From Thermoproteota archaeon (GTDB taxonomy: Archaea; Thermoproteota; Thermoprotei_A; Sulfolobales; NBVN01): DNA of 64,000 nucleotides. The notes below the pieces were generated by a model. That model saw only the letters and a list, made by a program, of their open reading frames with translations, ran no database searches and was not told where the DNA came from. Made by a program: the position numbers and the translations under genes. Shown here in pieces: positions 24,889 through 34,157 of the stretch. Location: positions 226,950 to 290,949 of the forward strand of contig JAUQPH010000002.1 of assembly GCA_030550455.1 (NCBI GenBank). The letters run 5' to 3'. The first letter of the stretch is position 1. Each line of letters begins with the position of its first letter.

Positions 24889-25487
24889 TGAGTTCTATAG
24901 AGTTGCTGAGAGAGGCGGTTTTAAAGAAAGCGCGTGAAGATGCTGAAAGGATAGTAGTAGCCGCTCAAGAAGAAGCTAAAAAGATTATAGAGGAGGCTAG
25001 AGGTAGGAAGAGAGCAATTGTCGAACTCGAGAAAAAGAAGGTAATTTCAGAACTCAACTACGAAGCTAAAATAGCTGAAGCTAAAATGAAAGCTAGGCTG
25101 ATCGTGAATAAAGCTAGGTACGACCTTATTAATAAAGTTATCTCTAAAGCAGTACGATTCCTGGAAGAACTGAAGCCTGAGCACAGGCTTTTATCCTTGA
25201 AGAATCTCTTAATAGAATCTATCAGCGCGGCTGAAAATAGTTTAGGAAAACTAAGCAAGCTAACGGTGTACGTATCTGAAAGAGACTTCGAACTCGCTAA
25301 GGAAGTTGTAAAGGAGATAGCTACGTCCAGTAAGTTGGAGCTAGAACTACGAACAGCAGGAATCTCTGGCGGTGTTATAGTTGAAGATCATGAAGGTAGG
25401 ATAAGGATAGATAATAGCTATGACTCTAGGATTACAGTATTTCTCTCCAGATTGAGTAAAGACATTATAAAAGAGGTGGGTCTTTGA
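24888..25487 (+). CDS. atpE: A-type ATP synthase subunit E (peripheral stalk)
   Basis: 199 residues. The N-terminal 100 residues form an Ala/Lys/Glu coiled coil (KAREDAERIVVAAQEEAKKIIEEARGRKRAIVELEKK) that zippers with subunit H. The C-terminal half is the globular domain that binds subunit B, ending VIVEDHEGRIRIDNSYDSRITVFLSRL, a well-conserved E-subunit block. The ATG overlaps the stop of subunit K (TAATG), and its end overlaps the next gene by 4 bp, so translation is coupled. Confidence 0.9.
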   Translation: MSSIELLREAVLKKAREDAERIVVAAQEEAKKIIEEARGRKRAIVELEKKKVISELNYEAKIAEAKMKARLIVNKARYDLINKVISKAVRFLEELKPEHRLLSLKNLLIESISAAENSLGKLSKLTVYVSERDFELAKEVVKEIATSSKLELELRTAGISGGVIVEDHEGRIRIDNSYDSRITVFLSRLSKDIIKEVGL

Positions 25488-26335
25488 GACCATCAAGGGA
25501 AGTCTCTATAGGTTTGATTCAGACCCTAATGAGTAGACCTCCCAGAATACATGATATGCTTGAAGTAGCTTTAAGAGATCTAGACATTAGCGTGGAAACG
25601 GCGTCCCAACAGCCTGGCTTTAGGCTAATGCTTGTAAATCTACGTGATGTAAAGTCTTATGAGGAACTCGATAGGCAGGTACGCGCCATTCTTAAAAATG
25701 AGATCGGTGAGGTTGTAAAGTATCTACCACATGCTTACCTTGACTACGTTAAGACGTTTTTTGAACTAGGAGAGCTAGAACTCAGGTGTTTAGGTTCTTC
25801 AAAGACAGGAGGAGCACATAGTGCTACGCCTTTGTCAGCAGATAAAGATGCGGGGGTAAAGTTAGCTACAACCGCTTATCTAGAGCACGCCGCATGTAGG
25901 GAGGGAGTTGAAGGTCTGTTAATCGAGTATTTAAGTAGGGTACGAAGCTCACTTAGCGAGATCAGCGAAGACTGCAGTTGGGCTTACGAGGTAATCAAGT
26001 CGTTAGCAGTATTGCACAACTTTAGGTACCTAAGGAACGCCGAGCTAATCGGTTTAGGTTCCTCCAAACTCGATCAGTTCCTAAGACTCCTTAATTTAAA
26101 CCCTCTCACTGAGATACTCCTTAAGAGAGCGGTCGACTCGTTGGGGCGAATTGATAGAGCAGGGCTAATAAAGTACACTATTTATGAAGCTGTCGAGGCT
26201 CTAAACATAGCTAACGGGCTTTTATCGCACAGAGATGGTCTAATCAATTTACTAACTCTTTACTTAGTAATTAAGTACTACGAGTCCAAAATACTGCGAT
26301 ATGTTTTTCTACCTAAAACGCTTAAGAGGTGGTAA
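25484..26335 (+). CDS. atpC: A-type ATP synthase subunit C (d-subunit-like)
   Basis: 283-residue, mostly helical protein in the position expected of subunit C, between E and F. It is the least conserved subunit, so identification rests on synteny, length and the C-terminal pattern (LLTLYLVIKYYESKILRYVFLPKTLKRW), which resembles the end of C subunits. The C subunit forms the socket joining the central stalk (D, F) to the K ring. The insert GSSKTGGAHSATPLSADKDAGVKLATT near residue 105 is unusual and low in complexity. Start at 25484, a TTG (TTGAGACC) overlapping the end of subunit E. Confidence 0.72.
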   Translation: MRPSREVSIGLIQTLMSRPPRIHDMLEVALRDLDISVETASQQPGFRLMLVNLRDVKSYEELDRQVRAILKNEIGEVVKYLPHAYLDYVKTFFELGELELRCLGSSKTGGAHSATPLSADKDAGVKLATTAYLEHAACREGVEGLLIEYLSRVRSSLSEISEDCSWAYEVIKSLAVLHNFRYLRNAELIGLGSSKLDQFLRLLNLNPLTEILLKRAVDSLGRIDRAGLIKYTIYEAVEALNIANGLLSHRDGLINLLTLYLVIKYYESKILRYVFLPKTLKRW

Positions 26336-26337
26336 GC

Positions 26338-26676
26338 ATGTCTGGAACTAAAAAGCTCAAGCTGGTTGCGGTAGTAAAGAAAGAGCTAGTGCCCTTGGCT
26401 AAGATCTTGGGGACCACTAACGTAGTAGGAGTAGACGATAGCATAAGCGCGTCTATGGCTGTAGCAGAGTTTATGAGGTCTGGAGACGTAGCCGTAATAG
26501 CTGTGCAGAAATCCCTTCTAAGAGCCATGAGGTTGCCTGCGGAAGTTCACACCAAGCTATACCCTATACTACTAGAGATTCCTGACGAGCCTGGAGATCT
26601 AACAGCAGACCCTCAGGAGTACTACCGAGACCTCATACGCAAGTTTATCGGATATGAGGTTCACTTAGGTGAGTAG
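26338..26676 (+). CDS. atpF: A-type ATP synthase subunit F
   Basis: Central-stalk regulatory subunit, 112 residues from ATG 26338; the Shine-Dalgarno GAGGTGG lies 6 nt upstream, favouring this over the frame start at 26329. The Rossmann-like fold is visible: KLKLVAVVKKELVPLAKILGTTNVVGVDD, then GDVAVIAVQKSLLRAM, then YPILLEIPDEPGDL. It binds subunit D inside the A3B3 head. The stop overlaps the start of subunit A by 8 bp. Confidence 0.9.
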   Translation: MSGTKKLKLVAVVKKELVPLAKILGTTNVVGVDDSISASMAVAEFMRSGDVAVIAVQKSLLRAMRLPAEVHTKLYPILLEIPDEPGDLTADPQEYYRDLIRKFIGYEVHLGE

Positions 26677-28447
26677 TGTGGATAGAGCTGGAAGGATATA
26701 CAGGATCTCGGGACCTCTCATTGTAGCTGAAGGTTTGACGGGTGTCATGATGTATGAGGTCGTTAAAGTAGGTGAGGAAGGTTTAATAGGTGAAGTAATC
26801 GCTATTAGGGGCGACAGAGCCTATATTCAGGTTTACGAAGAAACTTCGGGTTTAACTGTCGGAGAGAAAGTTTTAGCTACCGGTAGGCCTCTGTCGGCAG
26901 AGCTAGGTCCTGGCCTAATAGGATCGATATACGATGGTCTTCAGAGACCGGAGAGAGACATAGGTATAAAAACCGGGAGCATATTCATAAAGCGCGGCGT
27001 TAGTGTCCCTTCTTTAAACCGAGAAGTCAAGTGGAACTATGAGAGAATTAGGGATGTAAAGCTCGGAGACAAAGTGTTCCCAGGGGATGTTATCGGGCTT
27101 GTTAAGGAGACACCGCTGGTAGTACACAAGATAATGATTCCTCCTGGGGTAAGTGGGTACATTAAGTGGATTGCCGAAGATGGTGATTATACCGTTGAAC
27201 ACTCTGTAGCTATAGTGGCCTCAGGTGATAGAGAATACGAAGTAAAGATGTATCAGCTGTGGCCCATTAGAAAGCCGAGACCCTATGCTGAAAAGCTTAG
27301 CCCCGTGGAACCGTTAATTACAGGCATAAGGGTAATAGATTACTTGTTCCCTATAGCAAAAGGAGGTAAGGCAGCCATACCTGGAGGCTTCGGTACTGGA
27401 AAGACTGTAGCTCTTCAAGAAATAACTAAGTGGAGTCATTCCGATATAGCTATCTACGTAGGCTGTGGTGAGAGAGGTAATGAGATGTCAGACGCTCTCA
27501 CGAGCTTCATGAAACTCATGGACCCAAGAAGGGGTAGACCCATGATGGAGAGATCGGTGTTCATAGCTAATACGAGTAACATGCCGGTAGCTGCGAGGGA
27601 AACTAGCGTGTTTCTAGGTATAACGATCGGTGAGTACTTTAGGGATATGGGTTATGATGTAGTCATGGTAGCTGACTCTACTAGCCGGTGGGCAGAAGCT
27701 ATGCGAGAAATAAGTGGTAGAATGGAGGAAATGCCTGGCGAAGAGGGTTTTCCAGCATACTTATCGAGTAGGCTCGCGGAGTTCTACGAAAGAGCCGGTA
27801 GGGTCAGGACCTTGGGTAGACCGGAGAGATACGGTAGCCTAACAGTATTTGGTGCTGTATCACCTCCAGGTGGAGACTTTAGTGAGCCAGTTGTTAGGTC
27901 AACTGTTAGGTATGTTCAATGTTTTTATGCGCTAGACTATGGTCTAGCTACTCGTCGCCACTTCCCAGCAATAAACTGGCTCCTTAGCTACAGTCTGTAC
28001 ATAGACTTCGTTAAAGATTACTGGAATAAGCTGAGTAATTGGAGTGAGTATAGAGATGTTGCGTTGAAGATTCTACAGCGTGAAGCGGAGCTAAGCGATA
28101 TAGTAAGATTAGTTGGTCCGGAAGCTCTCCCAGAAGAAGATAAGCTAGTGTTAGAAATCTCTAGAATGATACGCGAGGACTTTCTACAGCAAAGTGCTTT
28201 AAATCCTGTTGACGCTTATTCTCCACCTGAAAAAGATGCGATGATCATGGAGGCTATCATGGAATTCTACCGACTCTCCAGAAGAGCCTTAACCAAGGGT
28301 GTCACAGTTGCTAGAATACGGGAACTTAAGAGCAGGTCTGAAATAGCTCAGATGAAGTACCATACATTTGAGCAACTAAAGGCTGGAGTGTACAACAAAG
28401 TTATTGAGAGCATTAGGTCAGATTTCAAGGAGCTAATAGGTGATTAA
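26669..28447 (+). CDS. atpA: A-type ATP synthase catalytic subunit A
   Basis: Catalytic nucleotide-binding subunit, 592 residues, GTG start. It has the N-terminal beta barrel, the non-homologous bulge region, Walker A GGFGTGKT near residue 240 ([19 protein letters not shown]), Walker B with [19 protein letters not shown] near residue 332, and the [22 protein letters not shown] loop. Catalytic residues of the family (Lys and Thr of the P-loop, Glu after PGEEGF) are present. No intein is inserted in the P-loop, although inteins are known at this gene in some archaea. Operon spacing to subunit B is 2 bp. Confidence 0.97.
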   Translation: MSSVDRAGRIYRISGPLIVAEGLTGVMMYEVVKVGEEGLIGEVIAIRGDRAYIQVYEETSGLTVGEKVLATGRPLSAELGPGLIGSIYDGLQRPERDIGIKTGSIFIKRGVSVPSLNREVKWNYERIRDVKLGDKVFPGDVIGLVKETPLVVHKIMIPPGVSGYIKWIAEDGDYTVEHSVAIVASGDREYEVKMYQLWPIRKPRPYAEKLSPVEPLITGIRVIDYLFPIAKGGKAAIPGGFGTGKTVALQEITKWSHSDIAIYVGCGERGNEMSDALTSFMKLMDPRRGRPMMERSVFIANTSNMPVAARETSVFLGITIGEYFRDMGYDVVMVADSTSRWAEAMREISGRMEEMPGEEGFPAYLSSRLAEFYERAGRVRTLGRPERYGSLTVFGAVSPPGGDFSEPVVRSTVRYVQCFYALDYGLATRRHFPAINWLLSYSLYIDFVKDYWNKLSNWSEYRDVALKILQREAELSDIVRLVGPEALPEEDKLVLEISRMIREDFLQQSALNPVDAYSPPEKDAMIMEAIMEFYRLSRRALTKGVTVARIRELKSRSEIAQMKYHTFEQLKAGVYNKVIESIRSDFKELIGD

Positions 28448-28449
28448 GG

Positions 28450-29862
28450 TTGTTACACGAGACTCTGTACGTTAAGTCCACTAAGCAGATCTTTGGTGTC
28501 AGAGGCTCACTACTCTTCGTGAGAGCGATAGGGGGAATAAAGTATGGTGAATTAGTGGAAGTAGTAGTGGATGGCTCCTCAATACTAGGTCAGGTTATAG
28601 ACGTCAGTAGAGACGTAGCAGTAGTTCAGGTCTTTGGTAGCACTACCGGGATAACTCCTGGGGTAAGCGTAGTAAAGTTCTATGGAGAAACAATAAAGAT
28701 CCCGGTATCCTTAGATATGCTTGGCAGGATCTTCGATGGACTATCTAGACCCATTGATGGTGGTCCCCAAGTAATTCCCGAAGACTATCTAGACATTCAT
28801 GGAAGTGCTCTTAACCCAGCTCTAAGAGTTCCACCTTCAGAACCTATCGAAACAGGCATCTCAGTAATAGACGGTCTTCTAACTTTAGTGAGAGGTCAAA
28901 AGCTGCCCATATTTAGTGGTTCTGGACTTCCACACAATAGAATAGCGATGCAAGTCGTTAGACAAGCAGCTGTCAGAGGTTCTGAGGAAAAATTCGTTGT
29001 GGTCTTCGGTGCTATAGGAGTTACTTATGAGGAAGCAGCGTATTTCCTGCGCGAGCTTAGGTCTATGGGTGCTCTAGATAGAACCGTCGCCTTCATAGCT
29101 CCCGCTTCAGCTTCCACCGTAGAGAAGCTAGCACTACCAAGAACGGCCCTCACTACAGCTGAGTTCTTGGCTTGGAACTACGATATGCACGTCCTGACTA
29201 TTCTAACGGATATGACGAACTACGCTGAGTCCCTTAAGGAGATATCGGCCGCCAGAGAGGAAGTGCCGGGAAGAAGGGGATACCCTGGTTACATGTATAC
29301 TGATTTAGCGACTATATACGAAAGAGCTGGTAGAGTAGCAACTAAGAAGGGAAGTATGACTATAATGCCCATACTCACCATGCCTGACGACGACATAACT
29401 CACCCAATTCCAGACCTAACTGGATACATAACCGAGGGTCAGATAGTTTTATCTAGAGATATGTGGCGTAAAGGTATTTACCCACCTGTCGACGTCTTTC
29501 TCTCGCTATCAAGACTTATGAAGGAAGGTATAGGTAAAGACAAAACCCGAGAAGACCACAGGGAGCTATTCTCACAGCTCATATCGGCGTACGCTGAAGC
29601 GCAATACCTTAGAGAGCTATCGGCCATAGTTGGAACAGAGTCTCTTTCTCTCAGGGATAAGAGGTACTTAGAGTTTGCCGACCTATTTGAAAGAAAGTTC
29701 ATAAATCAAGGAGAGTACGAGAGGAGAACTTTTGAACAGACCTTAGACCTAGGGTGGGAAATGCTTTCCCTGTTACCCGAAGAAGAGTTAAAGCAGATAA
29801 GTCCCCAGACACTAAAGAAGTATCACCCTAAGTATAGGCTAGAGCTAGTAGGTAGGAGGTAG
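28450..29862 (+). CDS. atpB: A-type ATP synthase regulatory subunit B
   Basis: Non-catalytic partner of subunit A in the hexameric head, 470 residues from TTG 28450. The fold is that of F/V ATPase beta chains, but the P-loop is degenerate ([19 protein letters not shown] near residue 157), as in all B subunits. Conserved blocks: [18 protein letters not shown] near residue 78, [45 protein letters not shown] near residue 255, and [32 protein letters not shown]. The subunit D gene begins on the next base after its stop. Confidence 0.97.
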   Translation: MLHETLYVKSTKQIFGVRGSLLFVRAIGGIKYGELVEVVVDGSSILGQVIDVSRDVAVVQVFGSTTGITPGVSVVKFYGETIKIPVSLDMLGRIFDGLSRPIDGGPQVIPEDYLDIHGSALNPALRVPPSEPIETGISVIDGLLTLVRGQKLPIFSGSGLPHNRIAMQVVRQAAVRGSEEKFVVVFGAIGVTYEEAAYFLRELRSMGALDRTVAFIAPASASTVEKLALPRTALTTAEFLAWNYDMHVLTILTDMTNYAESLKEISAAREEVPGRRGYPGYMYTDLATIYERAGRVATKKGSMTIMPILTMPDDDITHPIPDLTGYITEGQIVLSRDMWRKGIYPPVDVFLSLSRLMKEGIGKDKTREDHRELFSQLISAYAEAQYLRELSAIVGTESLSLRDKRYLEFADLFERKFINQGEYERRTFEQTLDLGWEMLSLLPEEELKQISPQTLKKYHPKYRLELVGRR

Positions 29863-30498
29863 ATGAGCTCTGGAGATATAATAAAGATCTCTAGACCTAC
29901 TAAAATCGAGCTAATAAGGCTGAGAAGAAGGCTTATACTAGCCAGGAGATTACATAGAATACTGCGCGATAGGTTAACTCTCCTCGTTCAAGAGTTCTAT
30001 ATAGCTTTGCGTAAAGTACTTGAGCTAAGAAGGAAGTTCAATGAGATACTCTTGGAGGTATACCAAAGTTACTACAATACGTTGAGGATTCACGGCTACG
30101 AATACTTAGACTCTATCTCTAGCTCCGTAGCAGTAGACCTCAGGGTTGTTGCTGGAACTAGAAATGCTGTAGGTGTGTCGGTACCTATGCTAGAACTGAG
30201 AGATGTGCCTCAGAGCTCTCCTTTAATCCCCATAGAGTCCTACAGGATCCAGCTTAGGAGAAGGGAACTGCTTGAATTAACTGTTCTGCTAGCAGAGTAC
30301 GAAAAATCTCTCGTGCTCTTAGGCAGCGAGATAGCTAGAACAAGGAGGAAAGTAATGATGCTGGAAAAAGTCCTCATACCTAGGATTATGAAAACAATAG
30401 CGTACCTCAAGATGAAGTTTGATGAGATGGAGAGAGAAGAGAAAGTCAGATTGATGAGAACTAAGGCTATGCTCGAGAAAGCTCGCGTTTCTCAATAG
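29863..30498 (+). CDS. atpD: A-type ATP synthase subunit D (central rotor stalk)
   Basis: 211 residues starting ATG immediately after the subunit B stop. Two long antiparallel helices are seen: residues about 10-70 (TKIELIRLRRRLILARRLHRILRDRLTLL) and about 135-205 (RRELLELTVLLAEYEKSLVLLGSEIARTRRKVMMLEKVLIPRI). This is the gamma-like coiled-coil axle that turns inside A3B3. It is the last gene of the ATPase cluster. Its 3' end overlaps the convergent TPI gene by 32 bp. Confidence 0.93.
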   Translation: MSSGDIIKISRPTKIELIRLRRRLILARRLHRILRDRLTLLVQEFYIALRKVLELRRKFNEILLEVYQSYYNTLRIHGYEYLDSISSSVAVDLRVVAGTRNAVGVSVPMLELRDVPQSSPLIPIESYRIQLRRRELLELTVLLAEYEKSLVLLGSEIARTRRKVMMLEKVLIPRIMKTIAYLKMKFDEMEREEKVRLMRTKAMLEKARVSQ

Positions 30499-31192
30499 CT
30501 TTCAGCATAGCACTAACCATACTCCTCAAAGTTCCTTCGGGATCGTGGGACTTCATTACTGCGGACGAAACTAAAACCCCACTAGTTCCTAAGCGAATAG
30601 CGGCTTCAGAGTCTTCGGCCGAAGATATTCCAGCACCAGTGAGTATCACGATGTCCTTATTATACTGCCTCACGATCACGACGGAGTTAGCTATCACTTC
30701 GGGTTTTACTCTGGATACCGCTAGCCCAGTGCCTATCAGCTCGGGAGGCTCTACGGCAACCATGTTTGGTCTTAATATCGAGACAGCAGCAGCTTCCTCA
30801 GGTTTTGTGGCACAAACTAAAGTCTTTAGCTCTAAGCGCTTAGCTCTCTCTATGAGGAAGTTTATTTCGTCTAGCCTAAGTCTCCTCTCACTATGGTTAG
30901 CTATGAATCCAGCGGCCCCAGCTTCCTTAATTGCTTCCGGTGGTACAGCACCAGTATTAGCTCCCAGATCTACAGGGTCAGCGTGTTGCGCAAAAACCGG
31001 GATCTCGAGAGACTCTGAGAGCGTCCTCAGCTCAGTAAATGGTGGAGCAACGATTATTGTTGCTAAACCCCCGAATTCTAAGTGGACTTTCTCAGCAGCT
31101 TTACCTATAGCTAGTGCTCTTCTTCCTATGGAGGAATCGTATACCTTAAAGTTTACTACGAGTATTGGTTCTTTCAGGAGCACTAAAGACAT
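30467..31192 (-). CDS. tpiA: Triosephosphate isomerase (archaeal type)
   Basis: Interconverts dihydroxyacetone phosphate and glyceraldehyde 3-phosphate. 241 residues with the short archaeal TIM barrel. Catalytic residues are visible: Lys in VVNFKVY near residue 16, His in FIANHSERR near residue 99, Glu in VAVEPPELIGTG near residue 146, and the phosphate loops ILTGAGISSAEDS and GTSGVLVSSAVM. It is 21 bp downstream of FBP aldolase/phosphatase on the same strand; the two enzymes catalyse consecutive gluconeogenic steps. Its 3' end overlaps the atpD 3' end convergently. ATG 31192. Confidence 0.95.
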   Translation of the reverse strand: MSLVLLKEPILVVNFKVYDSSIGRRALAIGKAAEKVHLEFGGLATIIVAPPFTELRTLSESLEIPVFAQHADPVDLGANTGAVPPEAIKEAGAAGFIANHSERRLRLDEINFLIERAKRLELKTLVCATKPEEAAAVSILRPNMVAVEPPELIGTGLAVSRVKPEVIANSVVIVRQYNKDIVILTGAGISSAEDSEAAIRLGTSGVLVSSAVMKSHDPEGTLRSMVSAMLKAIEKRELSRA

Positions 31193-31213
31193 ACCGACAC
31201 TCTTCTTGCTAAG

Positions 31214-32389
31214 CTAATCTCCTTCCTTAGTCTCCCTGCTGAGTAGGTCTGTTTTCAGCTTAGGTTCAGCTGCTTTAGTTGCTCCTTCGATTTTGATAAA
31301 CCTATCCTTTAGCTTTTCTAAGACCTCGGGTAAGGTTGTATACTCCATTTCTTCCGGTCCAAGTCTATGCGGCATGAATGGTCCATGTCTTCTCACATAG
31401 TCAGCTATTCTCTGAGCTAACCTCCTGGTTTCATCGAAAGCCGGGTCATCAAAGAGATCCACCGGGCCTATTAGCTTGGAGTTTCTGACTTGGAATCCTA
31501 GGCCTACTAGCCTTGGTGGCCCGTCGAACCTAGTGCACCTAGAGTATCTCTGTGGTACGGGCATGAGGGGACCGTGGTGAGATCCTCTCATCCACCCAGC
31601 TACTAAGTGAGGAAATGCGAAAGCTTCTAGTATCTCACCGATCGCCGGAAAACCCGCTTGAGCTCTAACTACCGCGACTGGGTCGTCTTTACCGACATAC
31701 CTCCCGGCTATTAGGCTTAGTCTTTCTACACTAACTACAGCAGCGATTTCGTCATCTAGCCTTCTATAAATCCTCCTCACAATATATCTTCCAGGAGTTC
31801 CAATTAGTGCCAAGATATCGTACATTTCCTCTGGAGAGTTCATTAAGACAGACTTACCTTCGAATACATCGTATACCTCAAACCTGAACCCGGCGTGAAG
31901 CTTTGGATCAATCACTAGGCCAGCAGTATTGAACGGGTCAGCGAATATTTTGAACATTGGTAAGTTAAAGGCTCCCGGCTCTGTTTTGTCAGCCATAAAC
32001 ACAGCGATGGGTTCAGACGGCCTCTCGTAGAACTCCATTTCGGCAACACCGGGTCCTAACCCACGTACATTCCCTGAAAAAGCGTCGCTAAGTAAGTCCT
32101 GACCAGCTGCGTAAAGACCTAGCTCTCTCGCTACCTTAGCTGCTTCTTTGAATGCTGTCCACGCTACCTCGTGAACTTCGGGTGAGTCAACACCCTTTCT
32201 ATGAGTCATTATGAGCTCGAGGTCGTCACCCGCGTTGGTCACATAGAAGTCGAATATGACTCCCTTAGCTTTAGCTTCGGCAAGAACTCTAGTAGCGGTA
32301 GCAATAGTATCCGGGTGAACAACTACGTGTCCAGCAACTGAGCCTATATCAGCTTTAATTACGGAAACCGTGGTTCTCACTTTCTCCAA
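31214..32389 (-). CDS. fbp: Fructose-1,6-bisphosphate aldolase/phosphatase (bifunctional)
   Basis: Ancestral gluconeogenic enzyme of archaea that condenses triose phosphates and dephosphorylates the product to fructose 6-phosphate. At 391 residues it is of normal length. Diagnostic stretches: VSVIKADIGSVAGHVVVHPD near residue 8, FDFYVTNAGDDLELIMTHRKG near residue 47 (metal-binding acidic residues), PAFAFPHLVAGW-type loop WMRGSHHGPLMPVP near residue 267, and RFDGPPRLVGLGFQV near residue 290. TTG start at 32389, behind GGTGAG; a promoter A-box (CTTATATG on the minus strand) lies near 32425. It is the first gene of a two-gene unit with TPI. Confidence 0.95.
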   Translation of the reverse strand: MEKVRTTVSVIKADIGSVAGHVVVHPDTIATATRVLAEAKAKGVIFDFYVTNAGDDLELIMTHRKGVDSPEVHEVAWTAFKEAAKVARELGLYAAGQDLLSDAFSGNVRGLGPGVAEMEFYERPSEPIAVFMADKTEPGAFNLPMFKIFADPFNTAGLVIDPKLHAGFRFEVYDVFEGKSVLMNSPEEMYDILALIGTPGRYIVRRIYRRLDDEIAAVVSVERLSLIAGRYVGKDDPVAVVRAQAGFPAIGEILEAFAFPHLVAGWMRGSHHGPLMPVPQRYSRCTRFDGPPRLVGLGFQVRNSKLIGPVDLFDDPAFDETRRLAQRIADYVRRHGPFMPHRLGPEEMEYTTLPEVLEKLKDRFIKIEGATKAAEPKLKTDLLSRETKEGD

Positions 32390-32521
32390 ATTCTCACCGA
32401 GATTAGTAGAGATTGAAACATATAAGGTGTTTCTGTTGATAAAACCTTTAAGTCGAGCGCAACAGTTACATGATGATCGAGAATTATTATTGTCTAGCTT
32501 ACAGTATTTGTTGGTGGCTCT

Positions 32522-32677
32522 ATGTCTATTCCTAGGTTTGAGCTAAGAAAAGCCGAAGATTATAAGACTCTTCACGCTAGTGGTGCTATAGTCACCTTAA
32601 ATCCGAACGAGGCAACCATAATATTCTTTGTCGAGAAGCCGGTTCCTAAGGTCAACCCAGACGGGGTTCAGCTCTGA
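32522..32677 (+). pseudogene. 5' half of a DUF3467-like gene interrupted by the tnpB element
   Basis: ATG 32522 follows GGTGG. It encodes MSIPRFELRKAEDYKTLHAS and onward to PVPKVNPD (47 codons), then crosses the insertion boundary at 32663 and ends Gly-Val-Gln-Leu-stop inside the element. The sequence pattern, with a strand-rich N-terminus followed by a SPxxxKxLxxxL helix in the distal half (34158-34334), resembles the short DUF3467 proteins. Joining 32662 to 34158 yields a continuous 105-codon frame, so the element is a clean insertion and the gene was recently intact. The truncated product (51 residues) is probably non-functional. Confidence 0.75.
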
Positions 32678-32699
32678 TATAGGTTTATATTGGTTGATT

Positions 32700-33947
32700 T
32701 CATTGCCTCATCTCTTTCCCCCGCATTTCGCTCGGGTTTTCATCGGGCTTGGGGGCGTTCAGGGGCACCCCTAGACCCCCACATCTTGAGTACCTGTAGA
32801 ACAGGTTTATGCATGCGATCACATCTCTATCTCCTGTGAATCCACATCTAGTGCACTTTAACACTCTACTACCGCTATCTTCTAACTTGCTTCCACATTT
32901 CGGACAAGTTGATGATGTTTTGCTTGGATCAACGTATCTAACTGCTAGTCCTCTCTCTAATGCTTCGTATCCTATGGTGAACAGCATCTTTCTGTAGAAC
33001 CACAGGGATAGCTTCTTGTTGAAATTACTACTTCTATTCACGTTATTCCTGAGATTGCCTAGGTCTTCGAGAACTATGGCTGAGCTGTGTTCATTAGCTA
33101 TCTTCGCTACTCTATCACCTATCTTGTGAGCGGAGTCCCAAGCTATACTCCTAATCCTCTCACCATGTCTTTTAATCGCTCTTCTAACACCTCTGATGAA
33201 CCTCCATGACCTAGAGTACCTTCTCTGTATTCTCTCGATCCATATCCTATGCGTCAACATCCTCCTGAGAGGTGTTTTGTACCGCTTTAGCTTCAGCAAC
33301 TCCCCACTTAGTGCGAAAACAGCTAGTGTAGCGTTGTCGAAGTTAACGTCGATAGTCATGATTGTTCTAGTTCTCCTCGGTTCAACCGCTCTCCTGAAGT
33401 ATACTGATACATAGACCTCGTCTTCAACTACCTTCACAGCTATCTCGTAGTTACTCCACTCTTTGTATTTCTCTATTCTCTCAGTAGATGTCAGCAGTCT
33501 TAGCTTAACCTCCCTACCATTGTGTATCTTTAGGATAAGCATTCTGCTCTCTAGGTCCAGCCTGTAGTCGTACCTATCTATCCTAGCTGTCAACCTCCTT
33601 AGAACTGGCTTCCTACCACCATTCCTCTTACAAGCTCTAACAACTGCTTTAGCGTACACGTAGATCTGCTTAACGTGGTGTGCTCTAAAACTGTGTTTTC
33701 TCAATTCGTTGTAGAACATCATGTGTAGAGTCTTGATTGATGGTACCTCATTCAAGCTCCACAGGTTGTTCACAACGAATTGTACAGCATCACGGTAGAG
33801 CTTCAGAAACTCAACCAGAGCATCATAATCATCGCTACCCTCGGGGAGAGCCCTCACCTTAAGAGCTTCGACGAGCTCTCCACCCCTCACTGAGTAGCTC
33901 ACCACACCCAAGATTCTAGAGTTTAGTTTATAATCTTTTCTCTCCAT
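32700..33947 (-). CDS. tnpB: TnpB RNA-guided nuclease (OrfB of an IS605-type element)
   Basis: 415 residues, ATG 33947, apparently intact. The RuvC catalytic acids are in place: Asp in MTIDVNFDNATLAVF near residue 204, Glu in IVLEDLGNL near residue 291, and Asp in TGDRDVIACINL near residue 378. The zinc ribbon has both pairs, CPKCG and CTRCG (residues about 352-372). An N-terminal WED/REC-like half with many basic residues precedes them. The tail is rich in Pro/Gly and overlaps the predicted omega-RNA. Transcription would run from the shared region at 33950. TnpB cuts double-stranded DNA next to a short motif under RNA guidance and promotes retention of the element. Confidence 0.92.
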   Translation of the reverse strand: MERKDYKLNSRILGVVSYSVRGGELVEALKVRALPEGSDDYDALVEFLKLYRDAVQFVVNNLWSLNEVPSIKTLHMMFYNELRKHSFRAHHVKQIYVYAKAVVRACKRNGGRKPVLRRLTARIDRYDYRLDLESRMLILKIHNGREVKLRLLTSTERIEKYKEWSNYEIAVKVVEDEVYVSVYFRRAVEPRRTRTIMTIDVNFDNATLAVFALSGELLKLKRYKTPLRRMLTHRIWIERIQRRYSRSWRFIRGVRRAIKRHGERIRSIAWDSAHKIGDRVAKIANEHSSAIVLEDLGNLRNNVNRSSNFNKKLSLWFYRKMLFTIGYEALERGLAVRYVDPSKTSSTCPKCGSKLEDSGSRVLKCTRCGFTGDRDVIACINLFYRYSRCGGLGVPLNAPKPDENPSEMRGKEMRQ

Positions 33948-33965
33948 AGCTGTATAGGTGGATAT

Positions 33966-34109
33966 ATGGCTAGAGTTGAGATAGTTAGATGTAGCATCAT
34001 AAAGTACAGAAAGAAGGACATAGTCCTCTACCCACTAGGAAGAGACAAAGAGAAGATCAAGCACCTCCACGGAAAAGAAGTATACGTACTAATCATAGCA
34101 GAAGAATAA
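33966..34109 (+). CDS. Short transposon-encoded protein, 47 residues, divergent to tnpB
   Basis: ATG 33966, 18 bp beyond the tnpB start and on the other strand, inside the element. The protein is small and basic: MARVEIVRCSIIKYRKKD followed by HGKEVYVLIIAEE. The GKEVYV-type ending resembles the short DUF2080-like transposon-associated proteins of archaea, which look like swapped-hairpin (AbrB-like) DNA-binding folds; this resemblance is from memory and weak. It could act as a repressor of tnpB from the shared 18-bp gap or as an accessory factor. Both MITE-like copies have lost it. Confidence 0.62.
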   Translation: MARVEIVRCSIIKYRKKDIVLYPLGRDKEKIKHLHGKEVYVLIIAEE

Positions 34110-34157
34110 CATCACCTAATACAAACCTATATAAAACCCGAAACAGTTGTGTGAGGC

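Larger units (their letters stand above)
32663..34157 (-). mobile_element. IS200/IS605-type element with tnpB, 1,495 bp
   Basis: Right end at 32663 (GGGGTTCAGCTCTGAT on the + strand) and left end at 34157 (CGAAACAGTTGTGTGAGGC), both shared with the two MITE-like copies in this window. It carries tnpB on the minus strand and a divergent 47-codon ORF, and has no tnpA, so mobilisation needs a transposase from elsewhere. The 3' part of tnpB and the following right end (32663 to about 32820) should form the omega-RNA, whose guide would be the flanking sequence below 32663. No target-site duplication is expected for this family and none is seen. Exact boundaries may shift by a few bases. Confidence 0.8.
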
